The notes under the pieces: model-generated
Databases searched by the model: none
What the model saw: only the letters and a program-made list of their open reading frames with translations
What the model was told of the DNA's origin: nothing
Shown here: piece by piece, positions 12,263 to 23,742 of the stretch
Layout: each line of letters opens with the position of its first letter
Position numbering within the stretch: the first letter of the stretch is position 1
Made by a program: the position numbers and the translations under genes
Assembly: GCF_001411555.2 (NCBI RefSeq)
Contig: NC_049915.1
Span: forward strand, 17,560,640 to 17,624,639
Length of the DNA stretch: 64,000 nt
Origin: Juglans regia
Lineage: Eukaryota > Streptophyta > Magnoliopsida > Fagales > Juglandaceae
Reading direction: 5' to 3'

Positions 12263-13009
12263 ACGTCAGAAAAAGCTAACAAAGAAACCACGATCCCATG
12301 ACAATGATACAATAATACCGAGGGTGATCACCATGAAATATGAATACACTAACGATAAATATTTAAATATATCAATCATGGAATTGGATGAGAATATAAA
12401 GAATATAAAGAAGAATGATGTTACTTCTTTGAGGATTTTATTGAATATTTGGACGTAGATGCAATTTCTCTTTTACACTTAAGTCTAACAATACAGTTAA
12501 ATGATTCACGATGATGTTTTGGACGTTGATATGATATACGAATGCTTATTCTTTAAATAAATAGTGAATAAAAAGACGGTTAAAAATTTACATAATTCGA
12601 CATAAACATTTATATATATATAGATTGTTTCAGAACGAAGTCTATTATATTAAGTGATTTTATCATCTTCATAATCTCTAATAACTCTCAATTCAATATA
12701 GGAAAATAGATTTCCAGGGATTAAAGAAGATGCCTTAATCCAAACATTTTCTATAGATGTCAAAATAATTAGGATTTGGACAGCTAATACTTAAAAACAA
12801 TAACCATGAAGAGAGATCAAATTAGTTTAAAATGCTTATGAGGACGAGACACGCACGCATCTTGTTGGAATGGATTGGATTAATTTTAATTTGTTTGTTT
12901 GTTTTAATTATTTAGCTAATTCTCACGTGGCACAAATTCACAATCGACAAACGGTTGGAGCACATTTACAACGTTTGGCAAGTAGACAAGCCATTCAAGA
13001 AAAATGGTA
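12263..13009. other. Intergenic DNA with no recognised feature
   Basis: AT-rich, with short (GAATATAAA) and (GTTT) repeats near 12395 and 12890. No convincing gene, RNA or transposon end was seen. Confidence 0.4.
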
Positions 13010-13215
13010 CGTAGCACCTCATTTTATAATCATATTTGGCTATGACTTATTTAATAGAGTGGGGGAGGGATGGTTAGTGTAACTTCTTTCCCTAGACGTG
13101 ACCATTGGTCCATAATGGTCTCCACTCTCTCTAACATGTTTGGATTGAACCATAACTACTGACCTCAGAAGGAATAGTCCGTCACAGGATTGTGATATAT
13201 ATATATATATATATA

Positions 13216-13581
13216 TGTTAGATGGAGGGGCGCCCACTTGGGGCTGACCATCTGATACTGCCTGCAGTTGCTTGTAACGTATGGCTTTTAAGCCATGCGT
13301 TACTGCCTTTTAAATATCAGAATTGAAGGTTGGCCTTAAAGGCCAGCCGTGTATATATAGTCCTCCTCAATTGTGTTTTGGCACCATCTGTTACACAAAA
13401 AAAGTTATCTCTCTTGATAAAATATTTAAGCAATAGATTTGTTAAATGTGACTCTAATTTTTATACTACGTAGTATACTTCGCCACTAAGAGGAAACGTT
13501 TAGGATTTATCAATCTGGAAAAATATGTGGAGCAATTTTATAAGCTGAGCTTGAGGTACTTTTCCGCTGTGTATTCTAACA
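13216..13581. mobile_element. LTR-like insertion (possible solo LTR or TRIM derivative)
   Basis: 366 bp, starting TGTTAGATGG and ending TATTCTAACA, i.e. a TG...CA element with TGTTAGA inverted ends. ATATA flanks both sides, but the site is an AT microsatellite, so the target duplication is weak evidence. It holds an internal TATA-box-like GTATATATAG (near 13350) and a TGGCACCATCTGT stretch (near 13380) resembling the primer-binding site of plant Gypsy elements. It is absent at the equivalent place in copy B (about 15455). Confidence 0.65.
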
Positions 13582-14090
13582 ATATATATAAAAAATGTTA
13601 TAAAGAAGTCTTACACAACAAACTACTTACATAATTGAAGCATACATACTAATGTATCAGCAGCTGAAAATGATAAAAAATTTAAAATTTAAAAGTCTAA
13701 AATTTAAATAAAAAAAAAATAGTGATAGAATGATATTACTATTCAATATATCTAAATTAGAAGTTTCGCATTACCTTCCTAAATTACGTTTATAGTTGTA
13801 CAAACTACAAAGTATGAGTTCCAACGTAATCTTGGTCCACGAGTCCACCTACCATAACTAACGACCATTGCAATCGCTCTGCACTCACCTCTGTCTTTGT
13901 CTTCTAAATTCTAATTGACTAAATACAACTGCCCCGCCCGCCCGCCCTTTAATCTGGGCAATAAAAAAGAAACATATTTTTTACATCCTAAAATCTAAGC
14001 TGAGAATTGATATTGAAATTTTATTGACTACAATCTTGTAAGGAGTAGAAAATTAAGAAATTAATCAAGTTGTCTGGACAGAACTGCTTA

Positions 14091-14438
14091 GGGGATGATT
14101 GGAAAATATTTTCATCTCTTCCCATTTTATTTCATCTCATTTTCTTTCTAAATATTATTCAGATACAAACACTTTCAAACTAATCATTACAATTTTTTTA
14201 AAATTTTCAATAAAAAATAAAAAATAATTTAAAATTTTCAAATCCCAAAATAAAGATTATATTAAATAATTATATTATAACAATATTATAGCTTTATAAT
14301 ATTTTTTATTCAAAATTTTCTCTCTCATTTGTCAAAATCTAATAAATACTTAACTTAAACTATCTTCTTACTATTCACAAACAATCTTATTAATATTTAA
14401 AAAATTCTCATTTCATCTTTTTCCCCAGACATCCAACC
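14091..14438. mobile_element. Tourist-like MITE in duplication copy A
   Basis: 348 bp, flanked by TTA on both sides (14088-14090, 14439-14441). Left end GGGGATGATTGGAAAAT, right end CCCCAGACATCCAACC, with the family's AT-rich core between. Its counterpart in copy B is 15976-16343. Confidence 0.85.
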
Positions 14439-15252
14439 TTAGGGCTCTCTTTTTTTTCCTGTAAAGACCTTGACAAAATCCGCGACTAGAGAGAATAAGC
14501 CCTACACGAGTCCGGTGTATTTGGAGAAGAAAAATCATATTTATAAGTATGTGTGAATAATACATTTAATAAAATGTTTACATGATATAATTTAATTTAG
14601 AATGAAAATTTTAAAATTTAAATTTTACAAATTGAATCTTATTATTTAAATGATGTGGATAGTATGTTTAACACACCAGGTTGGAAATATAATAACTCTA
14701 ATGCTATGTTTGGAAGACGAAATCATCTCAATTCATATCAAATTAATCATTGATGTCATCCACTACATTTTCAACTTCTTATAAAAAGTTATAACTCATT
14801 TCAACTCATTTCATATACTCAGTCATATATTTCAATATATTTACACTCAAAGACACCTTAATGAGACTCATAAAATATTATATTCAAGTACACATCTCAA
14901 CATCTAAATGAAGACTGAAATAAACTACATCCAACAACCCAACTCATGTTGTTGGAAAGATTTGCTTGGGATGCCAATTTGGATGGAAATAAAGAAGATA
15001 TATAACGATGTGTTCATGTTCTGATAAATTTTTCTCTTCTGAAAATGAGGTATGGGATAGACATTGAACAAGGAATATTATGAATAACTAGATTATGATT
15101 CGTTTAAAAGTTGAGATGAGATAAAATGAGATAAAAAATCTGTAAATAGTAATGAAATGGTTTGTAAAGAGTAGTGAAATGGTTTGAGTTAAGACATTTT
15201 ATAGAATTCTGAAGAAATAAAGAAAAAGTTGAATAAAAATATTATAAAGTTA

Positions 15253-17176
15253 CGTAGCACCTCATTTTACAATCATATTTGACTATGACTTATTTAATAG
15301 TGTGGAGAGGGGTGGCCAGTGTAACTTCTCCCTCTGGATGTGACCATAAGGGTCTCCATTCGCTGTGACATGTTCGGGTTGAACTATAACTACTGACCTC
15401 GAGAGGGATAGCCCGTCACAAGATTGTGATATATATATATATATATATATATATGAGAAATGTTATAAAGAAACCTTACACCACACATTACTATATAATC
15501 AACATATAATGATTTATCATTTTTTTTTTTATTTATACACATAATACGTACTGATGTGTCAGCAGTTGAAAATGATAAAAGTTTTAAAACTTGAAAGTCT
15601 AAAATTTAAATTAAAAAAAAAATAGTGATAAAATAATATTGCTATTCAATATATCTAAATTATAAGTTTCGCATTACCTTCCTAAATTACGTTTATAGTT
15701 GTACAAACTACGAAGTATGAGTTCCAACGTAATCACCTACTATAACTAACTAGTGACCATTGCAAGCTCTCTGCACTCACCTCTGTCTTTGTCTTCTAAT
15801 TGACTAAATCCAACTGCCCCGCCCGCCCGCAGTCTAATCTGGGCAATAAAAAAGAAACATATTTTTTACATGCTAAAATCTAAGCTGAGAATTGATATTG
15901 AAATTTTATTGACTTCCATCTCGTAAGGAGTAGAAAATTAAGAAATTAATCAAGTTGTCTGGAGAGAACTGCTTAGGGGGTGATTGGAAAATATTTCCAT
16001 CTCATCCCATTTTATTTCATCTCATCTTCTTTTCAAATACTATTCAAACATAAATTCTTTCAAATTAATCATTACAATTTCTCAAAATTTTTAATAAAAA
16101 ATAAAAAATAAAAAATAATTCAACTTTTTCAAATCTCAAAATAATAACTATATTAAAAAAACTTATTCAACTTTTTAATTTTATAATATTTCTATTTAAA
16201 TTCTTCTCTCTCATTTGTCAAAATCCAATAAATACTTAACTCAAACTATCTTATTACTATTCATAAATTATTTTACTACTATTCACAGACAATCTTATTA
16301 ATATTTAAAAAATTTTCATCTCATCTCATTCTCCAAGTATCCCTTAATCTTATTTTTATTTTATTTTATTTTATTTTATTTTTTCTGTAAAGACCTTGAC
16401 AAAATCCGCGACTAGAGAGAACATGTCCTACACATGAGTCCGGTGTATTTGGAGAAGAAAAATTCTATTTGTAAGTATGTGTGAATAATACATTTAATAA
16501 AATGCTTACATGGTATAATTTAATTTAAAATAAAAATTTTAAAATTTGAATTTTACAAATCGAATCTTATCATTTAAATGATGCGGTGAGTGTGCTTAAC
16601 ACACCAGGTTGGGAATATAATAACTCTGATGCTATGTTTGGAAGACAAAATCATCTCAACTCATATCAAATCAATCATTCATGTCATCCACTACTTTTTC
16701 AACTTCTTATAAAAAATTATAACTCATCTTAACTCATTCATATACTCAATCATATATTTTAATCTATTTACACTCAAACACACCTTAATGAGACTCATAA
16801 AATATTAAATTTAAATACACATCTCAACATCCAAACGAAGACTGAAATAAACTATATCCAACAACCCTACTCATGTTGTTGGAAAGATTTGCTTGGGATG
16901 CTAATTTGGATGGAAATAAAGAAGATATATAACAAAGTGTTCATGTTCTGATAAATTCTTCTCTTCTGGAAATCGTGTATGGGTTAGATATTGAATGAGG
17001 AATATTATGAATAACTAGATTAGGATTCGTTTGAATGTTGAGATGAGATGAGATGATGAGATGAAAAATCTGTAAATAATAATGAAATAGTTTGTAAAGA
17101 GTAGTGAAATTGTTTGAGTTAAGATATTTTATGGAATTTTGAAAAAAAAAAGTTGAATAAAAGTATTATAAAGTTA
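15253..17176. repeat. Tandem duplication, copy B (right)
   Basis: 1,924 bp, directly abutting copy A. It begins CGTAGCACCTCATTTTAC and reaches 'attataaagtta' at 17176, after which the third MITE simply continues to its proper end at 17388. Copy B plus that continuation therefore represents the ancestral right side. Single-base differences and small indels are scattered throughout, so the duplication is not recent. Confidence 0.93.
15976..16343. mobile_element. Tourist-like MITE in duplication copy B
   Basis: Flanked by TTA at 15973-15975 and 16344-16346. It starts GGGGGTGATTGGAAAAT and ends ATTCTCCAAGTATCCC. A (ATTTT)n tract follows at 16345-16383, absent from copy A. Confidence 0.85.
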
Positions 17177-17388
17177 AAATATTATTAGAATATAAATTTG
17201 TAATATTGTATTTATTTTGAAATTTGAAAAAAATGAATTGCTTTTTCTATTTTGTTTAGAAGTTTGAAAAAGTTATAATAATTAGGTAATGATTAGATGA
17301 AAAGGTTAAAATTTTGAAATTGAAAAGTTCTTGTACTTAAGTGTGTTTGGATATTAAGATGAGATGAGATGAACATCCAAACCAGCCC
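17033..17388. mobile_element. Tourist-like MITE spanning the end of duplication copy B
   Basis: Left end GGATTCGTTTGAATGTTGAG followed by GATGAGATGAGATG; right end AACATCCAAACCAGCCC. Flanked by TTA and TAA. Only its left 145 bases occur in copy A, which places the duplication breakpoint inside this element. Confidence 0.85.
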
Positions 17389-17405
17389 TAAATAGGGATG
17401 ATTTA

Positions 17406-17742
17406 GGCCTCATTTGGATAGTGTGATGAAAAGAGATGATTTGTAAATAGTAATTAAATTGTTTAAGTTAAGATATTTATGGAGTTTTGGAAAAGAAGAG
17501 AGAAAAAGTTGAATAAAATTATTATAAAACTAAAATATTGTTAGAATATAATTTTTTAATATTATTTTTGTTTTGAGATTTGAAAAAATTGAATTATTTT
17601 TTGTGTTTTGTTTAGAAGTTTAGGAAAATTGTAATGATTAGGTATGATTAAATGAGAAAGTTAAAAATTTAAAACTGAAAAATATTTGTATTTGTGGTAT
17701 TTGAAAGATGAGATGAGAATATCTTGATATCCAAACCAAACC
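17406..17742. mobile_element. Tourist-like MITE
   Basis: Left end GGCCTCATTTGGATAGTG, right end ATATCCAAACCAAACC, with TTA on both sides (17403-17405 and 17743-17745). It lies 17 bases from the previous copy and is about 70-80% alike by eye. Confidence 0.85.
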
Positions 17743-18209
17743 TTAAAGTATCTAGACTTTTACTAGAAAATATTATAATTCTAGGAAAAGTCTTCTTGCG
17801 AGTGAGTTCGCATACCAAACCGTGCACCGATATTGTCATGTAAATCATCAATTTAATGAAATGGTGCGAATTAAAGACGAAAATAATTTTTATGAGATAG
17901 AGAACATTCTTCTTCTCTCAAAATCTTTATTCTTTTATTTTTCTTTTTAATAGAAAAAGTCATGTCGATACACGGTTTAGTACGCCAAATCACCGGCACC
18001 TAGCAATGCTCATAATTCTAAAAGCTAATTTGTTTACTCATTAATTTTTTATTTTATAAAACAAAATGGGTAAAGGATTAGTCAATTTTGCCCCTCATTA
18101 TATAAGAAAATATCCTGGCTTATATATTAATTATGTGGCCACCTTGTAAGGATCAATGGAGCGATTGATCTTAGTGTTGAAGCAATCTCATAGTTTTTTC
18201 TTAGCAAAT
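17743..18209. other. Intergenic DNA with no recognised feature
   Basis: AT-rich sequence between the MITE cluster and the LTR element. No coding or transposon structure was recognised. Confidence 0.4.
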
Positions 18210-18543
18210 TGTTAAGGACATGTTTCACATCACCAACCACATGAATGACCTGCAACGAATAAATGGGTGAATGAGTGACACTGGTTGCCCTATAGAGTCT
18301 CCGATACCAAAGTCAGAATAGCAATATGAGAGTAAGTTTATAAAATAGCAAATAAATCAAGTTAAGAATTTGTTACCTCCTGTAGGCTATTTATAGAAGT
18401 TATTTCCTTGGAATGATAGAGTCCAATTTACCTTGTGAAACATTTTCCTTTTAGGAGTCTAAGTCTATCTCTTCTTAGGAGTCCAAGTTCATTCTTGACT
18501 TTATCTCTTAGCTAAAATTGTGGAGGCTCAAATATCCTTTCCA
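18210..18543 (-). repeat. 3' LTR of the element at 18210-22242
   Basis: 334 bp, paired with 21924-22242. Differences are frequent (about one in eight to ten bases by eye), which indicates an old insertion. Contains a 'tataaaatag' stretch. Confidence 0.8.
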
Positions 18544-19159
18544 GTTACCCCTCTAATTTTCTTTATGCTGGCATATGAGAAATTAAATACTTTGCATTCT
18601 CTGTACCTGCCTTTTACCCCGCTGGCTCGTGAGTGTCTACTTGCTTGTGTTTTCCCCTACCCTGTTGAGGGTCCATACTAGTTAGTGTATGGGTGTCTCC
18701 ACGCCCTTGTAAAGCCTTACAAGGCCTTGAGAGTCTTCAAGTCAATAATCTGTAAAATAAATTTAGAAAATTGGTCACTAGTTTCCTGTTCAGTCCCTGA
18801 TTTGTTGTTCAGTCCTTGGTTTTCTGTTTGTTTCGTGCTAAGTGGTGAGGGGCTTAGCTTGGAGAGATAGGAGGAAGATGTACTCGACTACATTAGGTGT
18901 GAGCGCGGAGCTCGATTTTGGGTTTGTTTGTTTATGTGAATATTTGCCTGGGAGATTATTTATTGTCGGTGAAGAGTGATTTTTTTTTATTGGTTTTTGG
19001 TGTATATTTTTGTGATCGTTTTTACTTTTGTTGGTAGTAGTGGATTTCCTGCCCCTTGGTGTAAATTGTTGTTGTGTTCTTGTTTTGTTGTTGGTGTAGT
19101 AACCCGCCCTTAAGTGATTAGGGAGCCCGTCGACTCCCTGAATCCATCTTAGGTGGCTG

Positions 19160-19500
19160 TTGAGCCTGTCGGCCCATTCTAGAAGGTAACACACTCGAGG
19201 CGGTTGTAGAGCTTGGTGGCTCGTTCTCGAAGGTAATCCGCTCGAGGAGGTTGTAGAGCATGGTGGCCCGTTCCCGAAGGTAACCCGCTCGAGGCAATTG
19301 TAGAACTTGGTGGCTCGTTCCCGAAGGTAAACCACTCGAGGTGGTTGTAGAGCATGGTGGCTCGTTCCCGAAGGTAACCCGCTCGAGGTGGTGTAGAGCA
19401 TGGTGGCTCGTTCCCAAAAGAAACCCGCTTGAGGCGGTTGTAGAGCATGGTGACTCGTTCCCGAAGGAAACCCGCATGAGGCGGTTGTGGAGATCGGTGA
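19160..19500. repeat. 47-bp tandem repeat array
   Basis: At least six to seven imperfect units containing GGTGGCTCGTTCCCGAAGG and CCGCTCGAGG. The period was measured as 47 bases (unit anchors at 19209 and 19256). Because 47 is not a multiple of three, each minus-strand frame reads the same peptide phases in rotation, producing three overlapping open frames with recurring GNEPPCST, AGYLRERAT and ALQP-like blocks. Confidence 0.9.
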
Positions 19501-19504
19501 CTTA

Positions 19505-19910
19505 TTCCAGAAGATACCTCTGGAGAGGGTTGTGTGGTTTTCTGACCTTCAAGCCCTTTCGATGGAGATCTCTGGAGAGGGTCAAGTGGTCTACCTCCAT
19601 GCTTGTTCGATGGTGAACTTTAGAGAGGGTCGTGTGGTCTTCTGACCTCCACGCCCGTTCGATGACGATCTCAGGAGAGGGTCGTGTGGTCTTTCCGATC
19701 TCCAAGCCCGTTCGTTTAGAAAGGGCCGTGTGGTCTTTCCGACCTCTACGCCAGTTCGTTTGGAAAGGGTCGTGTGGCCTTTCCAACCACCATGCCCATT
19801 CGTTTGAAAAGGGTCGTGTGGTCTTCTAACCTCCATGCCCATTAGTTTGGTGAGGGTCGTGTGGTCTTCTGACCTCCATGCTCGTTTGATTACACCGTGT
19901 GTATGTGACT
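19505..19910. repeat. 44-bp-type tandem repeat array
   Basis: Units built on AGGGTCGTGTGGTCTTTCC then GACCTCCACGCCCGTTCG. Spacing is 44 bases between anchors at 19712, 19756 and 19800, with some longer units at the left. A further copy, with the unique sequence that follows the array, recurs at 20340-20515. Confidence 0.9.
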
Positions 19911-20024
19911 CAACTTTTGGTTGCCCCACGTCCTAAGAAGTTCTTACAAAAAACAAAATAGATAAGTGCAATACAAATTACAAGTTTGAGATTTGTGAAC
20001 TTGAGCCACCCCGCTAAAGCATGG

Positions 20025-20200
20025 TGAATAGGTATAAACGGGAGATGCCCTCGACCGCGTAACCTTGGCTAGTGGAGTGTAGTAGGAGATTCCCTCGACC
20101 GCGTAACTCTTGGCAATGGGAGTAACAGGAGAGATGTTTGACCGTGTAGCCTTAGCGAGGAAAATATGGAGGGAAGATGACTCTACCGCATTGATGTTAA
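20025..20200. repeat. Short tandem repeats around CCCTCGACCGCGTAAC
   Basis: Three to four diverged units of roughly 55-65 bases: ATGCCCTCGACCGCGTAACC, TTCCCTCGACCGCGTAACTC, and weaker TTTGACCGTGTAGCC and CTCTACCGCATTG units. Part of the LTR element interior. Confidence 0.7.
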
Positions 20201-20579
20201 AGTTGAGCTTAACTACTTTGTTGTAGTAGGAGATAAAATGTGACCGCATTCTGTGGCGGGAGCTAGAGCTCTCCTTGTACCAAAATAAAAACCAAACAGG
20301 TTAGATTAAATAATCCAAGTCACAAGTTTAAGGTTTACAAACATTCGATGGCGATCTTTGGAGAAGGTCGTGTGGTCTTTTGACCTCCACGCCCGTTTGT
20401 TTGCACCACGAGTATGTAACTCGACTTTTGGTTGCATCACGTCCTAAGAAGTTCTCACAAAAACAAAATAGTTAAGTGTAATACAAGTTACAAGTTTGAG
20501 ATTTGTAAATCTTGGTTATCTTGCTCGGACTATCGCTGAGTAAAATTCATGTGAATGGCGTGGAAAATAATGTGTATTG

Positions 20580-21185
20580 TGAGGGGCCTTATGCGTGGTG
20601 TGCAATTGGCGAGGAATACCTCATGTGTGGTGGGCAATTGGTGAGCAGAACTTTGTGGGCGAGCAATTGGCGAGCAGCATCGTGTGGGAGAGCAACTGGC
20701 GAGGAACACTATGTGCATTGCTTAACTGGCAAGAAGTACCCCGTGGTTAAGCAATTAGTGAGCTGAACTTTGTGGGCGAGCAACACCGCTAGACGAGCAA
20801 ACCATGCATGGACTGAAGTCCTTGTGGCGAGTAAACCCACTGTGGTGAGGAAGCACATAATTGGCAGCAACTCGTAGTGGCGAGAACTGCTAGCGAGGAG
20901 CTTTAGTGGAGTTATGGCGGCGAGTACCTGTGGCGAGTAACACTTTGTGCGTTGAGCAACTGGCAACTGGAGAGCGGCACTTCGTTTGGGCAGCAACTGG
21001 TGACTAGTGAGCAGCACTCTTGTGGCGAGGAAACACTTAATGGACAGCAACTCGTAGTGGCGAGAACAGCTGGAGGGAGCTAGAGTGGAGTTATGGCAGC
21101 GAGTACCAGTGGTGAGGAAACACGTAACTGGCAGCAACCCGTAGTGGCGAGAACTGCTGGCGAGGAGCTTTGGTGGCGAGTTTAG
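20580..21185. repeat. GCAATTGGCGAGCAG-type tandem repeats
   Basis: Irregular units of about 29-34 bases (GCAATTGGCGAGGAAT, GGCAATTGGTGAGCAGAA, GCAACTGGCGAGGAACA), overlaid from 20870 by larger repeats of GCAACTCGTAGTGGCGAGAA (20872, 21045, 21132). Interior of the LTR element; no plausible protein. Confidence 0.8.
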
Positions 21186-21923
21186 ACAGCAATTGGACCT
21201 TTTCGGTGATTGGCCTCTGCTTGCTACTACGGGTTGTCTGCTTGATGGCCTTCTACCTTCTTCAATGGGTCGTCGTAGAAAAGTCTAGCAACAGAAATCT
21301 CCGGTAGCTCGGGTGGAGGCTGGCCCTTCGGGGTGCACGACAACGTGCATGCTGTGCCCATGCTATGCCCGACGAGACCGGCACCCGTGGTCAAGGAACC
21401 ACTCTGTTGGCAACAAATGTGTGGACACCGATGTGTGGGCTTTTGACCACTTGTTGCTCTCTACTTGTACTGTGCACACTATGCTCTGCTGTGGTGAATG
21501 ATCGGCAAAAGGCTCCACCGTCGTTGTGTCTCCGCCGTGAAGGGTAGATGTCTTCAAGCCTTGCCGTGCTACGGGGATTGGTGGTTGCAGGTATGAACTC
21601 CAGCGCTTTACGTGCGCTGTGCATGTGACCATGCATGGTGCATGTTGCCCTCACACAGTGCATGTAGCACTTGCACATTGCATGTTGCGTGCACCCTCAA
21701 CCTTGTATTTTTTTTATTATTTGCTGCAGTGTTAGGAAAATAAAAAATAGGAAATAACAAAGTTAAAGAGATCTTATATGGTTTTTGGAGACGATCTTGT
21801 GAGTCACGAAATTCCCCTACTCTCCTTTCCGGCATTAAGAAATCGCGGTTTGCGTGTGATCGCGTAGTAGTTGGCATGTAAAAATTTCATTGAAATCTGT
21901 AAAGATCCCATAGACGGCGCCAC

Positions 21924-22242
21924 TATTAAGAATGTGTTTCATACCACCAACCACATGGATGACTTGCAACGAATAAGGGGCAACACTAGTTGCCCTGTTG
22001 AGTCTTCGATTCCAAAGTCAGTATAACAATATGAGAGTAAGTGTATAAAATAGCAAATAAATCAAGTTAAGAATTTGTTACCTCCTATAAGATATTTATA
22101 GAGATTATTTCTTTGAAGTGATAGAGTTCAATTTACCATGTAATACTTTTTTCTTTTAGGAGTCATCTCTTATTAAGAGTCTGAGTCCCTTATTGACTTT
22201 ATCTTTTAGCTAAAATTGTGGAGCTCAAATATCCATTTTGCA
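21924..22242 (-). repeat. 5' LTR of the element at 18210-22242
   Basis: 319 bp, paired with 18210-18543. On the minus strand it precedes the primer-binding-like motif at 21907-21922, which is why it is assigned as the 5' LTR. Confidence 0.8.
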
Positions 22243-22272
22243 AATGATTTATATAATTTTAAAATGTGTAAA

Positions 22273-22482
22273 TTCTGAAAATTCAATTTTAATAATGGAT
22301 CATTTATTTTAAAGTAGTGCGCGAGATTTACACATCCTAATGTTTTATCCAGTATTATTATTTTTTCTCTAGTAAGTTCTGAAAATTCAGTTTTAATAAT
22401 GGATCATTTATGTTAAAGTAGTGCACGAGACTTCCACATTCTAATATTGTATCCAGTATTATTAATTTTTCTCTATATATCA
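22273..22482. repeat. Two-copy tandem duplication, period about 104 bp
   Basis: TTCTGAAAATTCAATTTTAA at 22273 recurs at 22377. Both units continue through 'taatggatcattta', 'aaagtagtgc' and 'tatccagtattatta'. The sequence resembles MITE debris also seen at about 9540-9715. Confidence 0.85.
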
Positions 22483-23649
22483 TTATGGTCTTTTCATTTT
22501 AATAGCTTCCTTAAAAAGCTGATTTTGATAGGAAAAAGTCCCTTTTCTTTCGAGTTATTTACTAATTTGGGCTAAACATATTCTTAATTATGAAGCTTCC
22601 CTATCTCTCTTATTTGTGGCATCATCGATTGACTTCTTTTTTATTAAAAAAAAAATATATATATGAAGAATACTTTTCCCAAAAGCCTTTCAAAAGTATT
22701 GATATAAAACTTTCCTTAAGGTCAAGGAAGGTGACATTGAATTGGATTCGATTCGTTGATATTAGTGAATACAATTCTAAATCTCCTCTTATTTATTCTT
22801 GAATTTATCGATTAACTTTTCATTTTTAGTGGAACATTTAGTACAAAAATAAGTAAGATTAGATCTGTTGCCATCCGTAGTCCATAGCCACCGTGTGCTG
22901 CTCCTCTAGTTTAGTAACATCCCATCCATCACTTATCATTGTTGGATTGCTTCCAGTATTTCAAGATGAGTAAAAATGTGAGTGCCATAAAAAAAAAAAA
23001 AAAAAAAAAAAAAGTTGATTTTTTCACACTTTTTTCCAGTGAGGTCTATTTTTTCTATAAAGAACTTGTACGAAATTTGTATATTTAAGATTTGTATATA
23101 TTATTTTTCTTTTAATATTATTATTGCATCTTGTGTGTTTTTAATGAAAGTTTTTTTTTTTTTTAAATAAAAATTAAAAAATCAAAAGTAAGTATTTATT
23201 GTTTTCTTAGAATTTAGAGAATGAGAAAATAAGAAACTCTGTCGAATTTTTTAGAAATAGGCAAGTTCAATGCATCATTATTTATTTTCGTTGATATTGC
23301 AACAAGACTTGTCTTTTATAAAAATAATTTCTTTGGTATCGATCCCCAAGAAATATGGGTCCAAATCATTTTTTTCCCCATTTTTCATCGTATCTTTATG
23401 CACTCTATTAGTGATATAATAAAGATATATTTCAGATTTATTTTATTACAGAAATTTGAAGATAGGGAATATATTCCTTCGTCTAGCTTTTCTGTAACGC
23501 TTAATTACCTCTTTTAAAGAAGGAAAATGGTAAACAGATTTCTACGCTCATTGTATTCAGTGCTTCAAAAAGCTACAAGCTCCAATTGTCGGCAAGCATT
23601 GCTCTCTATGTGATACACTACATTTGAACAGATCGTGCACTGTGCTAGA
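22483..23649. other. AT-rich intergenic DNA
   Basis: Contains an A-run at about 22990-23013 and a T-run near 23151-23163. No gene or transposon ends were recognised. Confidence 0.4.
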
Positions 23650-23742
23650 TTTTTTTTTTTTTAGGTATATTCGGGGGGAGGGGTCAAATCCAAGACTTTC
23701 ATTTTAGAGGTTTGAGTGTTATGCCATCAAACCATATGTTGT
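23650..23742 (-). mobile_element. tRNA-derived SINE with A-tail
   Basis: On the minus strand GGTTTGATGGC (A-box-like) and GGATTTGACCC (B-box-like) are about 40 bases apart, and the element ends in a 12-base A-run (T-run at 23650-23661 on plus). It abuts the RNase H end of the adjacent LINE relic. Confidence 0.5.

Larger units (their letters stand above)
13010..15252. repeat. Tandem duplication, copy A (left)
   Basis: Starts CGTAGCACCTCATTTTA and matches 15253-17176 almost throughout in the same order and orientation. Shared landmarks: the 'cccgcccgcccg' block, the 'gacaaaatccgcgactagagaga' segment, a Tourist MITE (14091-14438), a second MITE-like piece (about 14700-14915) and the left end of a third (15105-15252). 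Copy A carries a 366-bp insertion (13216-13581) that copy B lacks. It ends inside the third MITE at 'attataaagtta', where copy B begins. Confidence 0.93.
18210..22242 (-). mobile_element. Non-autonomous LTR retrotransposon (LARD-like) with tandem-repeat interior
   Basis: Two direct repeats of about 330 bp bound it: 18210-18543 and about 21924-22242, sharing the 'aataacaatatgagagtaag', 'gtataaaatagcaaataaatc' and 'ttagctaaaattgtgga' blocks. Read on the minus strand each starts TGGAAA/TGCAAA and ends TTAACA/TTAATA (TG...CA type). One base after the right-hand copy, on the minus strand, stands TGGCGCCGTCTATGGG (21907-21922), matching the primer-binding region motif of many plant Gypsy elements; a pyrimidine tract at 18544-18570 sits where the polypurine tract should be. 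CAAAT occurs at both outer edges (18205-18209, 22241-22245). No gag or pol is present; the 3.4 kb interior is a series of GC-richer tandem repeats. Orientation is therefore minus. Confidence 0.85.

Noticed and set aside
18838..19786. Minus-strand open frames of 94-187 residues
   Set aside because: They are produced by the 47-bp and 44-bp tandem repeats, with the same peptides in several frames, and sit within a non-autonomous LTR element. No gene is claimed, though the pattern is reported as a finding.
20512..21877. Open frames of 60-142 residues on both strands
   Set aside because: They lie in the tandem-repeat and GC-rich interior of the LTR element; no recognisable domain or start context.
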